DNA from: Kluyvera ascorbata ATCC 33433
GTDB lineage: Bacteria > Pseudomonadota > Gammaproteobacteria > Enterobacterales > Enterobacteriaceae
Length of the DNA: 64,000 nucleotides
NCBI RefSeq assembly: GCF_000735365.1
Contig: NZ_JMPL01000013.1
Span: forward strand, 1-64,000
Reading direction: 5' to 3'
Part shown: positions 19,270 through 32,993 of the stretch, piece after piece
Numbering within the stretch: the stretch's first letter is position 1
Layout: the number at the start of each line of letters is the position of its first letter
Program-made: the position numbers and the translations under genes
The notes under the pieces: model-generated
The model's input: only the letters and a program-made list of their open reading frames with translations
Told to the model about the DNA's origin: nothing
Databases searched by the model: none

Positions 19270-21495
19270 TTAAACCAGATGGCGAGCTGCAGCAATCACA
19301 GACTGCCCGTATGAAATTGCCCCATCCCCCGCGGGTAAACGCTTCGGAAAGAGCAAAGTGAAATCGTGTAAATAATGCGTAAGACGGCTGCGCAGCAGCG
19401 CGTTGTGCAGCACGCCGCCGCCGAAAGCCAGCGTCGACAGCGACAAACGCTCTGCGTGTTGACGCATTAAGGTGGCGATGCCCTGCGCCAGCGCGTCGTG
19501 AAACGCCCACGCTTTTTGCGCCGGGGTCGCCTGCCAGCCAAGCCACGCCGGCCAGAAGGTGGCGAGATCCAACTGGCTATCAACAACCGGCATGGTCACC
19601 GGATGAACAATGCCCGCGCTGCCTGTCGCCAGCGCTTCCAGCCGACAGGCCGCCTCGCCTTCATAGCTCAGCGCGAGCGGTGCGCAGCCCACCGCACAGG
19701 CTACAGCGTCAAACAGGCGACCACAGGAAGACGCCACCGGGCTATTGAGCCCGCGCTGGATCGCCTGCGCCAGCAGCGGCCAGTTCTGTTGCTGCACCGC
19801 TTGCGTCTCACCGAACGTTTGCCAATCTGGAACGAACGCCAGGCAGTGCGCCAGCAGGTTGCGCCACGGCTGACGCGCCGCCAGATCACCGCCTGGCAAC
19901 GCCACGGTGGGCAGGCCGCCGAGATGTTCACACTCGCGGTAGCTCACGCGCAGACACTCACCGCCCCACAGCGCGCCGTGCTCGCCCATGCCAATACCGT
20001 CGAGCGCCATCGCAATCACGTCGCCGCCGTCAAGCGGCCAGTCGTGTTCAGCAAGGCTGGCGGCAATATGGGCATGATGATGCAGTACCTGATGCCGCGG
20101 CAGCGCAAGCTCCGTCGCCCACTGAGAAGAACGATAAACCGCGTGGTAATCCGCCACCACCGCCTGCGGCGTAAAGTCATAAATGGACTGCATCAGCGCC
20201 AGCGCCTGTCGCCACTGGGCTTCCACGCCATCGTCGGTCAGGTCGCCAAAGTGCTGGCTGAGTACCGCCCGGTCGCCGCGTACCAGACAGAAGGTATTTT
20301 TCATGTCCGCGCCAAGACAGAGCATCGGCGGTACGTCGCGAAAGCCCGGCGGCAGAGTCAGCGCATCCGGCACATAGCCGCGCGAACGGCGCAGCATTTC
20401 GCCGCTCTGGCGCACCACCGAATCATCCATGCGCTGCACGATATCGCGGTTGTGTAACAGGAAACCGTCGGCAATATCGGCCAAATCCGCCAGCGCGCTG
20501 TCGTTAGTCAACGCCGGAGGTTTACCGCTCAGGTTGCCGGAGGTCATCACCAGCGGGCGCGCCAGCGCCTGTATCAGCAGATGCTGTAGCGGGTTGGCGG
20601 GCAGCATCACGCCTACTTCCGCAAGGTCCGGCGCAATCTCCTGGCAGATCCCAGAGACCAGATGTTTATCCACCAGCACAATCGGTGCGGCGGGGGTATT
20701 GAGCAGCGAGCGCGCGTCAATCGACAGCGCGTCAGCGTTAGCTATCATCACCGCCAGCGGTTTTGCCGGGCGATGTTTGCGGGCGCGAAGCGTCGCTACC
20801 GCCGCGGCATTGCCGGCATCGCAGGCCAGATGGAAGCCGCCAATTCCCTTCACCGCCACAATGCCACCGGCTTCAATCATGGCAATAGCGGCGGCAAGCG
20901 CCGCTTCTTTTTCCGCGCGTTGCTCACCGCTGTGCCACATTAGCCACGGCCCGCACTCGGCGCAGGCCACCGGCTGGGCGTGGAAACGACGGTCGTAAGG
21001 GTTTCGGTACTCCGCCTCGCACGACGGGCAGAGCGGAAACGCCGCCATCACCGTCAGCGGGCGGTCATAGGGCATAGCGTGAATAATGGTAAAACGCGGC
21101 CCGCAGTGGGTGCAGTTGATAAACGGATAGCGGTAGCGCCGCTCCTGCGGGTCGTTCATTTCCGCCAGACAGGCCGGACAGGTTGCCGCATCCGGGACAA
21201 TCTGGGTGCTCATCGCCCCGGCACCGCTCTGGCGAATAGTAAAATCGGTCGGCAGCGTCGGCCACTCGAATGGCTCAACGTGGGTACTATCAATACGCGC
21301 AAGCGGCGGGCAGTACTGGTACAGCGCGGCGATAAAATCCGCTTCGTCACCGAACAGGCGTAGCAGGACGCCAGCGCTGTCGTTACAGACATCGCCAAGG
21401 CAGCCGCGCTGCTGTGCCAGTTGCCAGACGAAGGGGCGGAAGCCCACCCCCTGTACTTTTCCGCAGATGCGGATCTGCACGCCGTTTGCGTTCAT
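19270..21495 (-). CDS. hypF: Carbamoyltransferase HypF
   Basis: A 741-residue maturation protein that makes carbamoyl-adenylate from carbamoyl phosphate and passes the group to HypE, the source of the CN ligands of [NiFe] hydrogenase. In order: acylphosphatase domain (about 1-92, [13 protein letters not shown]), two zinc-finger pairs (CPAC..CTHC and CPSC..CAEC, about 108-185), YrdC-like domain (about 200-385) and Kae1-like domain with the HHHAHIAA metal motif (near 480). It is 4 bases from fdhF and 10 from the permease gene. In E. coli it is partnered with hydN alone. Confidence 0.97.
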   Translation of the reverse strand: MNANGVQIRICGKVQGVGFRPFVWQLAQQRGCLGDVCNDSAGVLLRLFGDEADFIAALYQYCPPLARIDSTHVEPFEWPTLPTDFTIRQSGAGAMSTQIVPDAATCPACLAEMNDPQERRYRYPFINCTHCGPRFTIIHAMPYDRPLTVMAAFPLCPSCEAEYRNPYDRRFHAQPVACAECGPWLMWHSGEQRAEKEAALAAAIAMIEAGGIVAVKGIGGFHLACDAGNAAAVATLRARKHRPAKPLAVMIANADALSIDARSLLNTPAAPIVLVDKHLVSGICQEIAPDLAEVGVMLPANPLQHLLIQALARPLVMTSGNLSGKPPALTNDSALADLADIADGFLLHNRDIVQRMDDSVVRQSGEMLRRSRGYVPDALTLPPGFRDVPPMLCLGADMKNTFCLVRGDRAVLSQHFGDLTDDGVEAQWRQALALMQSIYDFTPQAVVADYHAVYRSSQWATELALPRHQVLHHHAHIAASLAEHDWPLDGGDVIAMALDGIGMGEHGALWGGECLRVSYRECEHLGGLPTVALPGGDLAARQPWRNLLAHCLAFVPDWQTFGETQAVQQQNWPLLAQAIQRGLNSPVASSCGRLFDAVACAVGCAPLALSYEGEAACRLEALATGSAGIVHPVTMPVVDSQLDLATFWPAWLGWQATPAQKAWAFHDALAQGIATLMRQHAERLSLSTLAFGGGVLHNALLRSRLTHYLHDFTLLFPKRLPAGDGAISYGQSVIAAARHLV

Positions 21496-21499
21496 TTGA

Positions 21500-23650
21500 T
21501 TACCCGTTGAGCGCCGCGTTCAGGCGCGTTTTCATCGACTGATAGCTGTCCTGCGCGTAGATTTCGGCCCAGTTCTGATCCTCTATCGCCTCGATTTTCA
21601 CCGCGCAGTACTTGGTTTCCGGCGTTTTCGAGATAGGGTCGAGGTTGTCCTGAGTCAGTTCGTTGCAGGCGCCAATCCACCATTGGTAGGTCATATAAAC
21701 GCTGCCATGGTTGATGCGTTCGCTGACGCTGGCGCGGCTAATCACCTTGCCGCGACGCGAGGAGACCCACACCAGCTGCTTATCACGCACGCCAAGCAGG
21801 CTGGCATCCTGCGGGTTCATCTGCACAAAGCCGGGTTCATCGGCGAGCGATTGCAGCGCCGCACAGTTGCCGGTCATCGAGCGACAAGAGTAGTGCCCGA
21901 CCTCGCGTACGGTGCAGAGCACCAGCGGGAAGTCGTCGTCAGGCGTTTCGGCTGGCGCACGCCACGGAGCCGCGAACAGGTGGCCTTTACCGTCAGGCGT
22001 GGCGAACTGATTGCCTTCGTACAGATACGGCGTCCCCGGATGATCGAGCGTCGGGCATGGCCACTGCACGTGCCCCATCTCGCCCATTTTTTCGTAGGTT
22101 ACGCCGTAGAACAGCGGGCACAGCTCGCGCATTTCGTCCCAGATTTGCTGGTTGTCGTCGTAATGCATCGGGTAGCCCATTTCGCTTGCCAGCAGGCTGA
22201 TAATTTCCCAGTCACGCTTCACGTTATAGGTCGGTTCGATGGCTTTTTCGAAGCGCTGGAAGCCGCGGTCGGCGCAGGTGAAGACGCCGCCGTGTTCGCC
22301 CCATGAGGTGGCGGGCAGCAGCACGTCCGCCTGTTCGGCGGTCTTGGTCATAAAGATGTCCTGCACCACCACAAAGTCGAGCGCTTCAAATCCCTGGCGC
22401 ACCAGGCCTAAATCCGCCTCGGTTTGCAGCGGGTCTTCGCCCATGATGTAGTAGGCTTTCACCTTTCCTTCGATGGCCAGATGCGGCACTTCGGTAATGC
22501 GTACACCAACTTTGTCGTCCATCAAGCTGGCATCGATGCCCCAGGCCCTGGCGAACTTCTCGCGCACGGCGGCATCGACCACGTCCTGATACCCAGGGAA
22601 CTGGTTTGGCAGCACGCCCATATCACAAGCGCCCTGCACGTTGTTCTGCCCACGCACCGGGCCAACGCCAACGGCTTCACGTCCGAGGTTACCGGTCAGC
22701 AGCGCCAGGCTTGCCAGCCCTTTCACCACGTCAACGGCCTGGCCGAACTGGGTCACGCCCATGCCCCACATAATGGTCGCCGACGGCGCGGCCGCGTAGG
22801 TACGCATCGCCTGGCGAACCTGCATGGCCGGAATGCCGGTCAGGGATTCCACCGCTTCTGGCGCGTAGTCTTTGACCACTTCACGCAGTTCATCAAGCCC
22901 GGTGGTGTAGCGAGAAACGTATTCGTGGTCGTACAGGTCTTCTTCCAGCAGCACGTGGGCGAAAGCGTTCACCAGCGCCATATTGCTGCCGTTGCGCATT
23001 TGCAGATGCTGGTCGGCGATGCGCGCGGTTTCAATACGACGCGGATCGCAGACGATAATTTTGGCCCCTTTGTCTTTCGCTTTAATCACGCGACGCGCCA
23101 CTATCGGGTGCGAGTCCGCGCAGTTGTAGCCAAAGACCAGCAGGCAGCGGGAGTTTTCGATATCGCCGATGCTGTTGCTCATCGCGCCGTTGCCCAGCAC
23201 ATCCTGAAGCCCGGCCACCGATGGGCCATGACAGACGCGCGCACAGCAGTCGACGTTATTGGTGTGCAGCACGCCGCGGGCGAATTTCTGCATCACGTAG
23301 TTAGTTTCATTGCCGGTGCCGCGCGATGACCCAGTGGTCATAATGGCGCGCGGTCCGAATTTGGCTTTGATATCGCCAAGACGCTTCGCGGTATAGCGAA
23401 TCGCCTCATCCCAGCTCACGGGGGTGAACTTGCCGCCTTTTTCATAGCGGATCATCGGCTGCGTTAATCGGGGGGTCAGCAGCTTGGTATCGTTGAGGAA
23501 GTCCCAGCCGTAATAGCCCTTCAGGCACAGCTCATTCTGGTTGGTTTTCCCTTCGGCGGCCTCGGCGCGAATAATTTTACCGTTGTCGACAACCAGCTTC
23601 AGTTTGCAACCAGCGCCACAGTATGGGCACACACTCGTGATTTTTTTCAT
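21500..23650 (-). CDS. fdhF: Formate dehydrogenase H-type molybdoenzyme with Cys in place of Sec
   Basis: A 716-residue molybdopterin oxidoreductase, closely similar in length and sequence to E. coli FdhF (715). The N-terminal CPYCGAGC...C motif binds a [4Fe-4S] cluster, and residue K44 (CLKGYYG), H141 and the PVRGQNN arginine are conserved. The Mo ligand position 140 is cysteine (codon TGT at 23231-23233) in CARVCHG, where E. coli has Sec. Family knowledge says Cys variants are active but slower. Its position between hydN and hypF suggests expression with the FHL system. A Sec-type FdhF may exist elsewhere in the genome. No signal peptide: cytoplasmic. Confidence 0.93.
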   Translation of the reverse strand: MKKITSVCPYCGAGCKLKLVVDNGKIIRAEAAEGKTNQNELCLKGYYGWDFLNDTKLLTPRLTQPMIRYEKGGKFTPVSWDEAIRYTAKRLGDIKAKFGPRAIMTTGSSRGTGNETNYVMQKFARGVLHTNNVDCCARVCHGPSVAGLQDVLGNGAMSNSIGDIENSRCLLVFGYNCADSHPIVARRVIKAKDKGAKIIVCDPRRIETARIADQHLQMRNGSNMALVNAFAHVLLEEDLYDHEYVSRYTTGLDELREVVKDYAPEAVESLTGIPAMQVRQAMRTYAAAPSATIMWGMGVTQFGQAVDVVKGLASLALLTGNLGREAVGVGPVRGQNNVQGACDMGVLPNQFPGYQDVVDAAVREKFARAWGIDASLMDDKVGVRITEVPHLAIEGKVKAYYIMGEDPLQTEADLGLVRQGFEALDFVVVQDIFMTKTAEQADVLLPATSWGEHGGVFTCADRGFQRFEKAIEPTYNVKRDWEIISLLASEMGYPMHYDDNQQIWDEMRELCPLFYGVTYEKMGEMGHVQWPCPTLDHPGTPYLYEGNQFATPDGKGHLFAAPWRAPAETPDDDFPLVLCTVREVGHYSCRSMTGNCAALQSLADEPGFVQMNPQDASLLGVRDKQLVWVSSRRGKVISRASVSERINHGSVYMTYQWWIGACNELTQDNLDPISKTPETKYCAVKIEAIEDQNWAEIYAQDSYQSMKTRLNAALNG

Positions 23651-23685
23651 CAGTAACAGACCTGTTAAAAGAGAAATAAGGATGA

Positions 23686-24231
23686 TTAAAGAGAGATAGA
23701 CGTGGCGCTATCGAGCGCAGCGCGACGACGTTTTTCCGCGCTAAGCTGCTCAAGCTTGCTGCGGTCCACGCAAAACAGCGCATGAGTCGGGCAGGCTTCC
23801 ATACAGGCTGGGCCAGCTTCGCGGTGGTAGCAGAGGTCACACTTGTTGGCTTCCGCTTTTTCCGCTCGCACTTTAAGGCCCGCGCCGCTGTCGCGAACGA
23901 CCGGACGCACTACCACTTCCATCGCGCCGTAAGGGCAGGCCACCACGCAGGTTTTGCAACCAATGCAGCGTTCCTGCATCACGTGAATAAAGCCTTTGTC
24001 GCGACTGATAGCACCGTTCGGGCAGACGTTAGCGCACGGGGCGTCTTCGCACTGACGGCAGGCGGTAGCGGTAGATACATTCACGCCTTTGATAACGTGA
24101 ATACGGGGCAGGAAAGATTGCGGCGTCAGCGCGGCGCAGTTCTGATCTTCCTGGTGGGACACCACGCATGCGACTTCGCATGTCCGGCAGCCAATACATT
24201 TACTCGCATCAGCAATGATGAAACGGTTCAT
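23686..24231 (-). CDS. hydN: Four-cluster ferredoxin-like electron transfer protein HydN
   Basis: A 181-residue protein with four CxxCxxCxxxC-type [4Fe-4S] motifs (CIGCRTCEVAC, CRQCEDAPCANVC, CIGCKTCVVAC, CDLC..CMEACP), homologous to HycB. In E. coli it supports formate dehydrogenase H activity. The start at 24231 (MNRFIIADASKCIGC) follows GGAGAAGTTG; 18 upstream codons in frame overlap the promoter. It leads the hydN-fdhF-hypF-permease operon. Confidence 0.96.
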   Translation of the reverse strand: MNRFIIADASKCIGCRTCEVACVVSHQEDQNCAALTPQSFLPRIHVIKGVNVSTATACRQCEDAPCANVCPNGAISRDKGFIHVMQERCIGCKTCVVACPYGAMEVVVRPVVRDSGAGLKVRAEKAEANKCDLCYHREAGPACMEACPTHALFCVDRSKLEQLSAEKRRRAALDSATSISL

Positions 24232-24268
24232 CAACTTCTCCAGCAATGACAGTGAATTCGCGGGAGAA

Positions 24269-24284
24269 TGCATTATTCGAGCCA
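24269..24284 (-). promoter_or_regulatory. Sigma-54 promoter of the hydN operon
   Basis: On the minus strand TGGCTCGAATAATGCA has GG and GC separated by 10 bases, 38 bases upstream of the hydN ATG. FhlA is the expected activator. Confidence 0.88.
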
Positions 24285-24337
24285 ACTTTTATTTGACTGT
24301 TTTTAAAGGGGATTTTTTGGCGGATGATGAAGGATAA

Positions 24338-24367
24338 GCTGTCATCGTCACTTATGACGATGACAGC
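24338..24367. promoter_or_regulatory. 13-bp perfect inverted repeat, candidate FhlA enhancer site
   Basis: GCTGTCATCGTCA-CTTA-TGACGATGACAGC lies about 55-85 bases upstream of the hydN sigma-54 promoter and just past the ascG stop. TGTCAT and TCGTCA elements recur in the hycA-hypA spacer (TGTCATTTCGTCA at 42936-42948), which favours an FhlA site. It lacks a T run for ascG termination, although that role is not excluded. Confidence 0.55.
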
Positions 24368-24375
24368 TGACGACG

Positions 24376-25389
24376 CTAAGCGTGCGGCCCTGGAACGATG
24401 GACTCACGCTCAATCAGTTCACCCGGAAAGGTTTGCTGATATTTAAAGTCCCCGCCGTCGAGCATGAAAATAAGGCGATGAATGGTCTCTTTGATCATTT
24501 CCGTGACCGGAATACGCACGCTGGAGAGCGCGGGAACCATATAAGGCGCGAGGGTTATGTCATCAAAACCCAGCACCGAAACCTGCTGCGGCACGTTTAT
24601 TCCGTGGACGTGCAGGCGCTTAATTGCCCCCACCGCCATATCGTCATTGCTGGCGACCAGTGCGCTAAAGCTGACCTGCCGCTCACGCAGCGTATCCACC
24701 CCGGCGGCACCGGTTGCGGGCGTCCACTTTCCTTCAACAATCAGTTCGTTGCGTACCGCAATACCGTGCTTCGTTAGCGCATCTTTATAGCCAGAAAGAC
24801 GCTCAATGCCGGTCGGCGAATCGAGCGAACCGGTAATAAACGCAATATCGCGATGGCCGAGGCTGATTAATCGCTCCACCGCGTTCTGGCTGGCGGATTT
24901 TTGATCGCAGTAAACGCAGTGGCTGCTATTTCGCCGCAATCGACGGTTGATGACTAATATCGGCTGCTGCTGTTGCTGAATAATGTCGTCAATATCGTCG
25001 ACGCTCAGAAAACGGGGATAAATAATAATGCCGTCGCAGCGCAGGTCGAGCAGATACTGAATCGCCTCACGTTCTTCCTGGGCGCTGTGCTTACCGTCCG
25101 CCAGAATCAGGCGTCGCCCCTGGTCTTCCGTCATACTCGCCGCATGGAACAGCAGCTCGCTGAAATAGACCCCGTGATAAAGCGTGTTGGTCACCACCAG
25201 CCCCAGGGTCTGCGTCTTTTTGGTCGCCAGATTACGCGCCAGCAGATTGGGCCGATAGCCGCTCTCTTCGACGGCCAGAAACACCCGGTCCTTCGTCTCC
25301 TGACTGACATAACCGTTGCCCGATAGCACCCGGGATACGGTGGCTTTCGACACGCCCGCCCGTCGCGCTACCTCCAGCATTGTCGTCAT
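24376..25389 (-). CDS. ascG: LacI-family repressor AscG
   Basis: A 337-residue repressor of the cryptic-type ascFB beta-glucoside operon. The N-terminal helix-turn-helix (TMLEVARRAGVSKATVSRVL) and hinge are followed by a periplasmic-binding-protein-like effector domain (about 60-337). The start at 25389 has AAGGG at good spacing; an ATG two codons earlier (25395) sits too close to it. It is divergent from ascF, as in E. coli. Confidence 0.95.
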   Translation of the reverse strand: MTTMLEVARRAGVSKATVSRVLSGNGYVSQETKDRVFLAVEESGYRPNLLARNLATKKTQTLGLVVTNTLYHGVYFSELLFHAASMTEDQGRRLILADGKHSAQEEREAIQYLLDLRCDGIIIYPRFLSVDDIDDIIQQQQQPILVINRRLRRNSSHCVYCDQKSASQNAVERLISLGHRDIAFITGSLDSPTGIERLSGYKDALTKHGIAVRNELIVEGKWTPATGAAGVDTLRERQVSFSALVASNDDMAVGAIKRLHVHGINVPQQVSVLGFDDITLAPYMVPALSSVRIPVTEMIKETIHRLIFMLDGGDFKYQQTFPGELIERESIVPGPHA

Positions 25390-25564
25390 ATTCATACCCT
25401 TGAGAAATCATTTGCCAGCAGTGTACTGCACCGTTTCGTTATTTACAGCACCCGCCGATGCGTGCGCTTTTTGCTCAACGGACATTCCTGTGATCGATTT
25501 CACGAATTAACCAAAAACAAAAATTAGATCTTGATGTAACAAAATTAACACATGAATATTATGT

Positions 25565-25577
25565 GGAACCGGTTTCC
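25565..25577. promoter_or_regulatory. AscG operator-like palindrome
   Basis: GGAACCGGTTTCC, centred in the ascG-ascF spacer, matches the AscG consensus TGAAACCGGTTTCA. It lies 75 bases upstream of ascF. Confidence 0.75.
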
Positions 25578-25652
25578 TATACAACGTTTCATAACCCCGA
25601 CTACATCGGGCGATAAGCGATAAGTACCCTACTGATAAAACAGGATTTTCCG

Positions 25653-27110
25653 ATGTCTAAAAACTATGCGGCTCTGGCGCAATCCGTGGTGGGCGCGCTC
25701 GGCGGCGTGGAGAACATCTCCGCCGTCACGCACTGCATGACCCGTCTGCGCTTCGTACTGAAAGATGAAACGCAGGTCGACAGCGCCAGCCTTAAGGGCA
25801 TCAGCGGCGTACTGGGCGTGGTGCGTAACGACAACCAGTGCCAGGTGATTATCGGCAACACCGTCTCCCAGGCCTATCGCGAGGTGGTGAACCTGCTGCC
25901 GAGCAACCTGCAGCCTGCCGCCCCGGTCGGAAAACCGAAGCTCACTTTACGCCGCATTGGCGCCGGGATCCTCGACGCGCTGATCGGCACCATGTCGCCG
26001 TTGATCCCAGCAATTATCGGTGGATCGATGGTCAAGCTGCTGGCGATGATCCTCGAGATGACCGGCGTGCTGCCAAAAGGCGCGCCGACGCTCACCATTC
26101 TGACGGTGATCGGCGACGGCGCGTTCTTCTTCCTGCCGCTGATGGTGGCTGCCTCCGCGGCGGTGAAATTCAAAACCAATATGTCGCTGGCGATTGCTAT
26201 CGCCGGGGTACTGGTGCACCCGAGCTTTATTGAGCTGATGGCGAAAGCCGCCCAGGGCGAGCACGTCGAATTTGCCTATATTCCGGTGACGGCGGTCAAG
26301 TACACCTACACGGTTATCCCGGCGCTGGTGATGACCTGGTGCCTCTCCTACATTGAACGCTGGGTCGACAAAATCACCCCGGCGGTGACCAAAAACTTCC
26401 TTAAGCCGATGCTTATTGTGCTGATTGCCGCACCGCTGGCGATCCTGCTGATCGGCCCGATTGGCATCTGGATCGGTAGCGCCATCTCCGCGCTGGTGTA
26501 CACCATTCACGGCTATCTAGGCTGGCTGTCGGTCGCCATTATGGGCGCGCTGTGGCCGCTGCTGGTGATGACCGGGATGCACCGCGTCTTTACGCCAACC
26601 ATCATTCAGACCATCGCCGAAACCGGCAAAGAAGGCATGGTCATGCCGTCGGAAATCGGTGCCAACCTGTCGCTCGGCGGTTCGTCACTGGCGGTGGCGT
26701 GGAAAACCAAAAACCCGGAGCTGCGCCAGACCGCGCTGGCGGCTGCCGCTTCCGCGATTCTGGCCGGGATTTCCGAACCGGCGCTTTATGGTGTCGCCAT
26801 CCGCCTCAAACGCCCGCTGATTGCCAGCCTGGTAAGTGGCTTTATCTGCGGCGGTATTGCCGGTGCTGTCGGGCTTGCCAGCCACTCCATGGCCGCGCCG
26901 GGGCTATTCACCAGCGTGCAGTTCTTCGACCCGGCTAACCCAATGACTATCGTTTGGGTGTTTGGGGTCATGGCGCTGGCGGTGGTGCTCTCCTTTGTGC
27001 TGACGCTGATTCTTGGTTTTGAAGATATTCCCGTCGAAGAGGCTGCCGTTGAGGCACGTAAACGTCAGGCCGCTACGCCTGCCGCTACTGTGACGGCACG
27101 AATTTCATAA
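25653..27110 (+). CDS. ascF: PTS beta-glucoside (arbutin/cellobiose/salicin) IIBC component AscF
   Basis: A 485-residue membrane permease that imports and phosphorylates beta-glucosides. The IIB domain comes first, with the phosphorylated cysteine in VTHCMTRLRFVL (near residue 29), followed by the IIC domain with about 10 membrane segments (about 105-460) and the conserved GISEPALYGVAIR motif. There is no IIA domain, so it must borrow one such as Crr, as known for E. coli AscF. It is 19 bases from ascB. Confidence 0.95.
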   Translation: MSKNYAALAQSVVGALGGVENISAVTHCMTRLRFVLKDETQVDSASLKGISGVLGVVRNDNQCQVIIGNTVSQAYREVVNLLPSNLQPAAPVGKPKLTLRRIGAGILDALIGTMSPLIPAIIGGSMVKLLAMILEMTGVLPKGAPTLTILTVIGDGAFFFLPLMVAASAAVKFKTNMSLAIAIAGVLVHPSFIELMAKAAQGEHVEFAYIPVTAVKYTYTVIPALVMTWCLSYIERWVDKITPAVTKNFLKPMLIVLIAAPLAILLIGPIGIWIGSAISALVYTIHGYLGWLSVAIMGALWPLLVMTGMHRVFTPTIIQTIAETGKEGMVMPSEIGANLSLGGSSLAVAWKTKNPELRQTALAAAASAILAGISEPALYGVAIRLKRPLIASLVSGFICGGIAGAVGLASHSMAAPGLFTSVQFFDPANPMTIVWVFGVMALAVVLSFVLTLILGFEDIPVEEAAVEARKRQAATPAATVTARIS

Positions 27111-27126
27111 ATTTTTAGCGAGGTAA

Positions 27127-28554
<1,428 letters not shown>

Positions 28555-28657
28555 AAGTCACTCTCTGGCTCAATGCATGAGATTGCACCACCTCCTATTT
28601 TTATGGGAGGTGTGGCATCATAGCGTGCAGAACACATTGAATTCAGGGGTAATGAGT

Positions 28658-29740
28658 GTGAAACCGGTAACGCTGTACGATGTTGCAGACCATGCGGGGG
28701 TCTCCTATCAGACCGTCTCTCGCGTCGTGAATCAGGCTCGCCACGTTTCCGCCAAAACCCGTGAAAAAGTCGAAGCCGCAATGGCTGAGCTGAATTACAT
28801 CCCCAACCGCGTTGCGCAGCAATTGGCGGGGAAACAGACGCCGCTCATCGGCGTTGCAACCACTAACCTCGCGCTGCATGCACCGTCTCAGATTGTCGCG
28901 GCGATTAAATCCCGCGCCGACAGTTCGGGTGCCAGCGTGGTCATCGCCATGGTGGAACGTAACGGCGTGGAAGCCTGTAAAGCGGCAGTACATAATCTGC
29001 TGACGCAGCGGGTAACCGGTTTGATCGTTAACTATCCGCTCGATGAAAATGACGCTATTGAGGTTGCAGCAAGCTGTGGCAACGTGCCGGTACTTTTTCT
29101 TGATGTTTCTGATACCTCTCCCATTAACAGCGTGATTTTCTCTCACGATGATGGCGCACGTTTGGGGGTTGAGCATCTGGTGGAGCATGGGCATAAACGC
29201 ATTGCGCTACTAGCCGGGCCGAACTCATCAATCTCCGCGCGGCTGAGACTCGCGGGTTGGCATAAATATATGACGCAATACCATCTGCAGCCGGTTGCCG
29301 AAACGGAAGGTGACTGGAGTGCGATGTCCGGTTTTCAGCAAACCTTGCAGATGCTTAATAACGGCACCATGCCAACCGCTATGCTGGTCGCGAACGATCA
29401 GATGGCGCTCGGCGCGATGCGGGCCATCAGCGAATTCGGTCTGCGCGTAGCGAGCGACATCTCCATTATTGGCTATGATGATACCGAGGATAGCGCCTGC
29501 TATATTCCGCCGCTAACCACCATCAGACAGGATTTCTCGCTGCTTGGAAAAACGAGCGTAGACAAGCTGCTACAGCTATCTGCCGACGAACCCGCCGCGA
29601 ACAATCAGCTACTGCCGGTATCGCTGATTCAACGCAAGACCGTTTGTCCTCCCACTGCCCATGCGGCTTCCCCTGAAGCATTGGCCAATTCACTCATCCA
29701 GATAGCACGGCAGATCTCTCAGCTCTCACCCAAAATGTGA
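28658..29740 (+). CDS. lacI: Lactose operon repressor LacI
   Basis: A 360-residue repressor, the same length as E. coli LacI. The recognition helix YQTVSRVVNQA and the hinge NRVAQQLAGKQ are identical to E. coli, consistent with the conserved operators. The C-terminal leucine-rich tetramerisation helix (ALANSLIQIARQISQL) is present, allowing looping. The start is the GTG at 28658, 8-9 bases after AGGGG and in the E. coli position; ATG at 28652 (two codons longer) is the alternative. It is immediately upstream of the lac promoter and in the same direction. Confidence 0.96.
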   Translation: MKPVTLYDVADHAGVSYQTVSRVVNQARHVSAKTREKVEAAMAELNYIPNRVAQQLAGKQTPLIGVATTNLALHAPSQIVAAIKSRADSSGASVVIAMVERNGVEACKAAVHNLLTQRVTGLIVNYPLDENDAIEVAASCGNVPVLFLDVSDTSPINSVIFSHDDGARLGVEHLVEHGHKRIALLAGPNSSISARLRLAGWHKYMTQYHLQPVAETEGDWSAMSGFQQTLQMLNNGTMPTAMLVANDQMALGAMRAISEFGLRVASDISIIGYDDTEDSACYIPPLTTIRQDFSLLGKTSVDKLLQLSADEPAANNQLLPVSLIQRKTVCPPTAHAASPEALANSLIQIARQISQLSPKM

Positions 29741-29753
29741 GCGAGTGAAATTG
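29733..29753 (+). promoter_or_regulatory. lac auxiliary operator (O3 position)
   Basis: TGTGAGCGAGTGAAATT resembles O1/O2 half-sites, overlaps the lacI stop codon, and is centred about 90 bases upstream of O1, nearly the E. coli O1-O3 distance of 92. Confidence 0.85.
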
Positions 29754-29769
29754 TGTGAGTTAGCTCACT
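29754..29769 (+). promoter_or_regulatory. CRP site of the lac promoter
   Basis: TGTGAGTTAGCTCACT is identical to the E. coli lac CRP core and lies about 18 bases upstream of the -35 hexamer. Confidence 0.95.
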
Positions 29770-29786
29770 CATTGCTCATCTCATCC

Positions 29787-29816
29787 TTTACAGAAAGAAC
29801 GCTACGCCCCTATTTT
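29787..29816 (+). promoter_or_regulatory. lacZYA promoter
   Basis: TTTACA (29787-29792) and TATTTT (29811-29816) with an 18-base spacer, the same layout as E. coli lac (TTTACA/TATGTT). The -10 is weak, as expected for a CRP-dependent promoter. Confidence 0.9.
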
Positions 29817-29822
29817 AACAAA

Positions 29823-32938
<3,116 letters not shown>

Positions 32939-32948
32939 ACATAATTAT

Positions 32949-32970
32949 CTGGCAGGTTAACGCCTGCCAG
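32949..32970 (+). repeat. lacZ-lacY intercistronic hairpin
   Basis: CTGGCAGG-TTAACG-CCTGCCAG, an 8-bp perfect stem. A comparable hairpin lies between lacZ and lacY in E. coli and may affect mRNA stability. Confidence 0.7.
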
Positions 32971-32993
32971 CTTTCTTCGAAAGGAAGTCCATC

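Noticed and set aside
28589-28612. Possible terminator between ascB and lacI (CACCTCC/GGAGGTG)
   Set aside because: Seven-base stem with a long loop and no T tract after it; too weak to annotate as a terminator.
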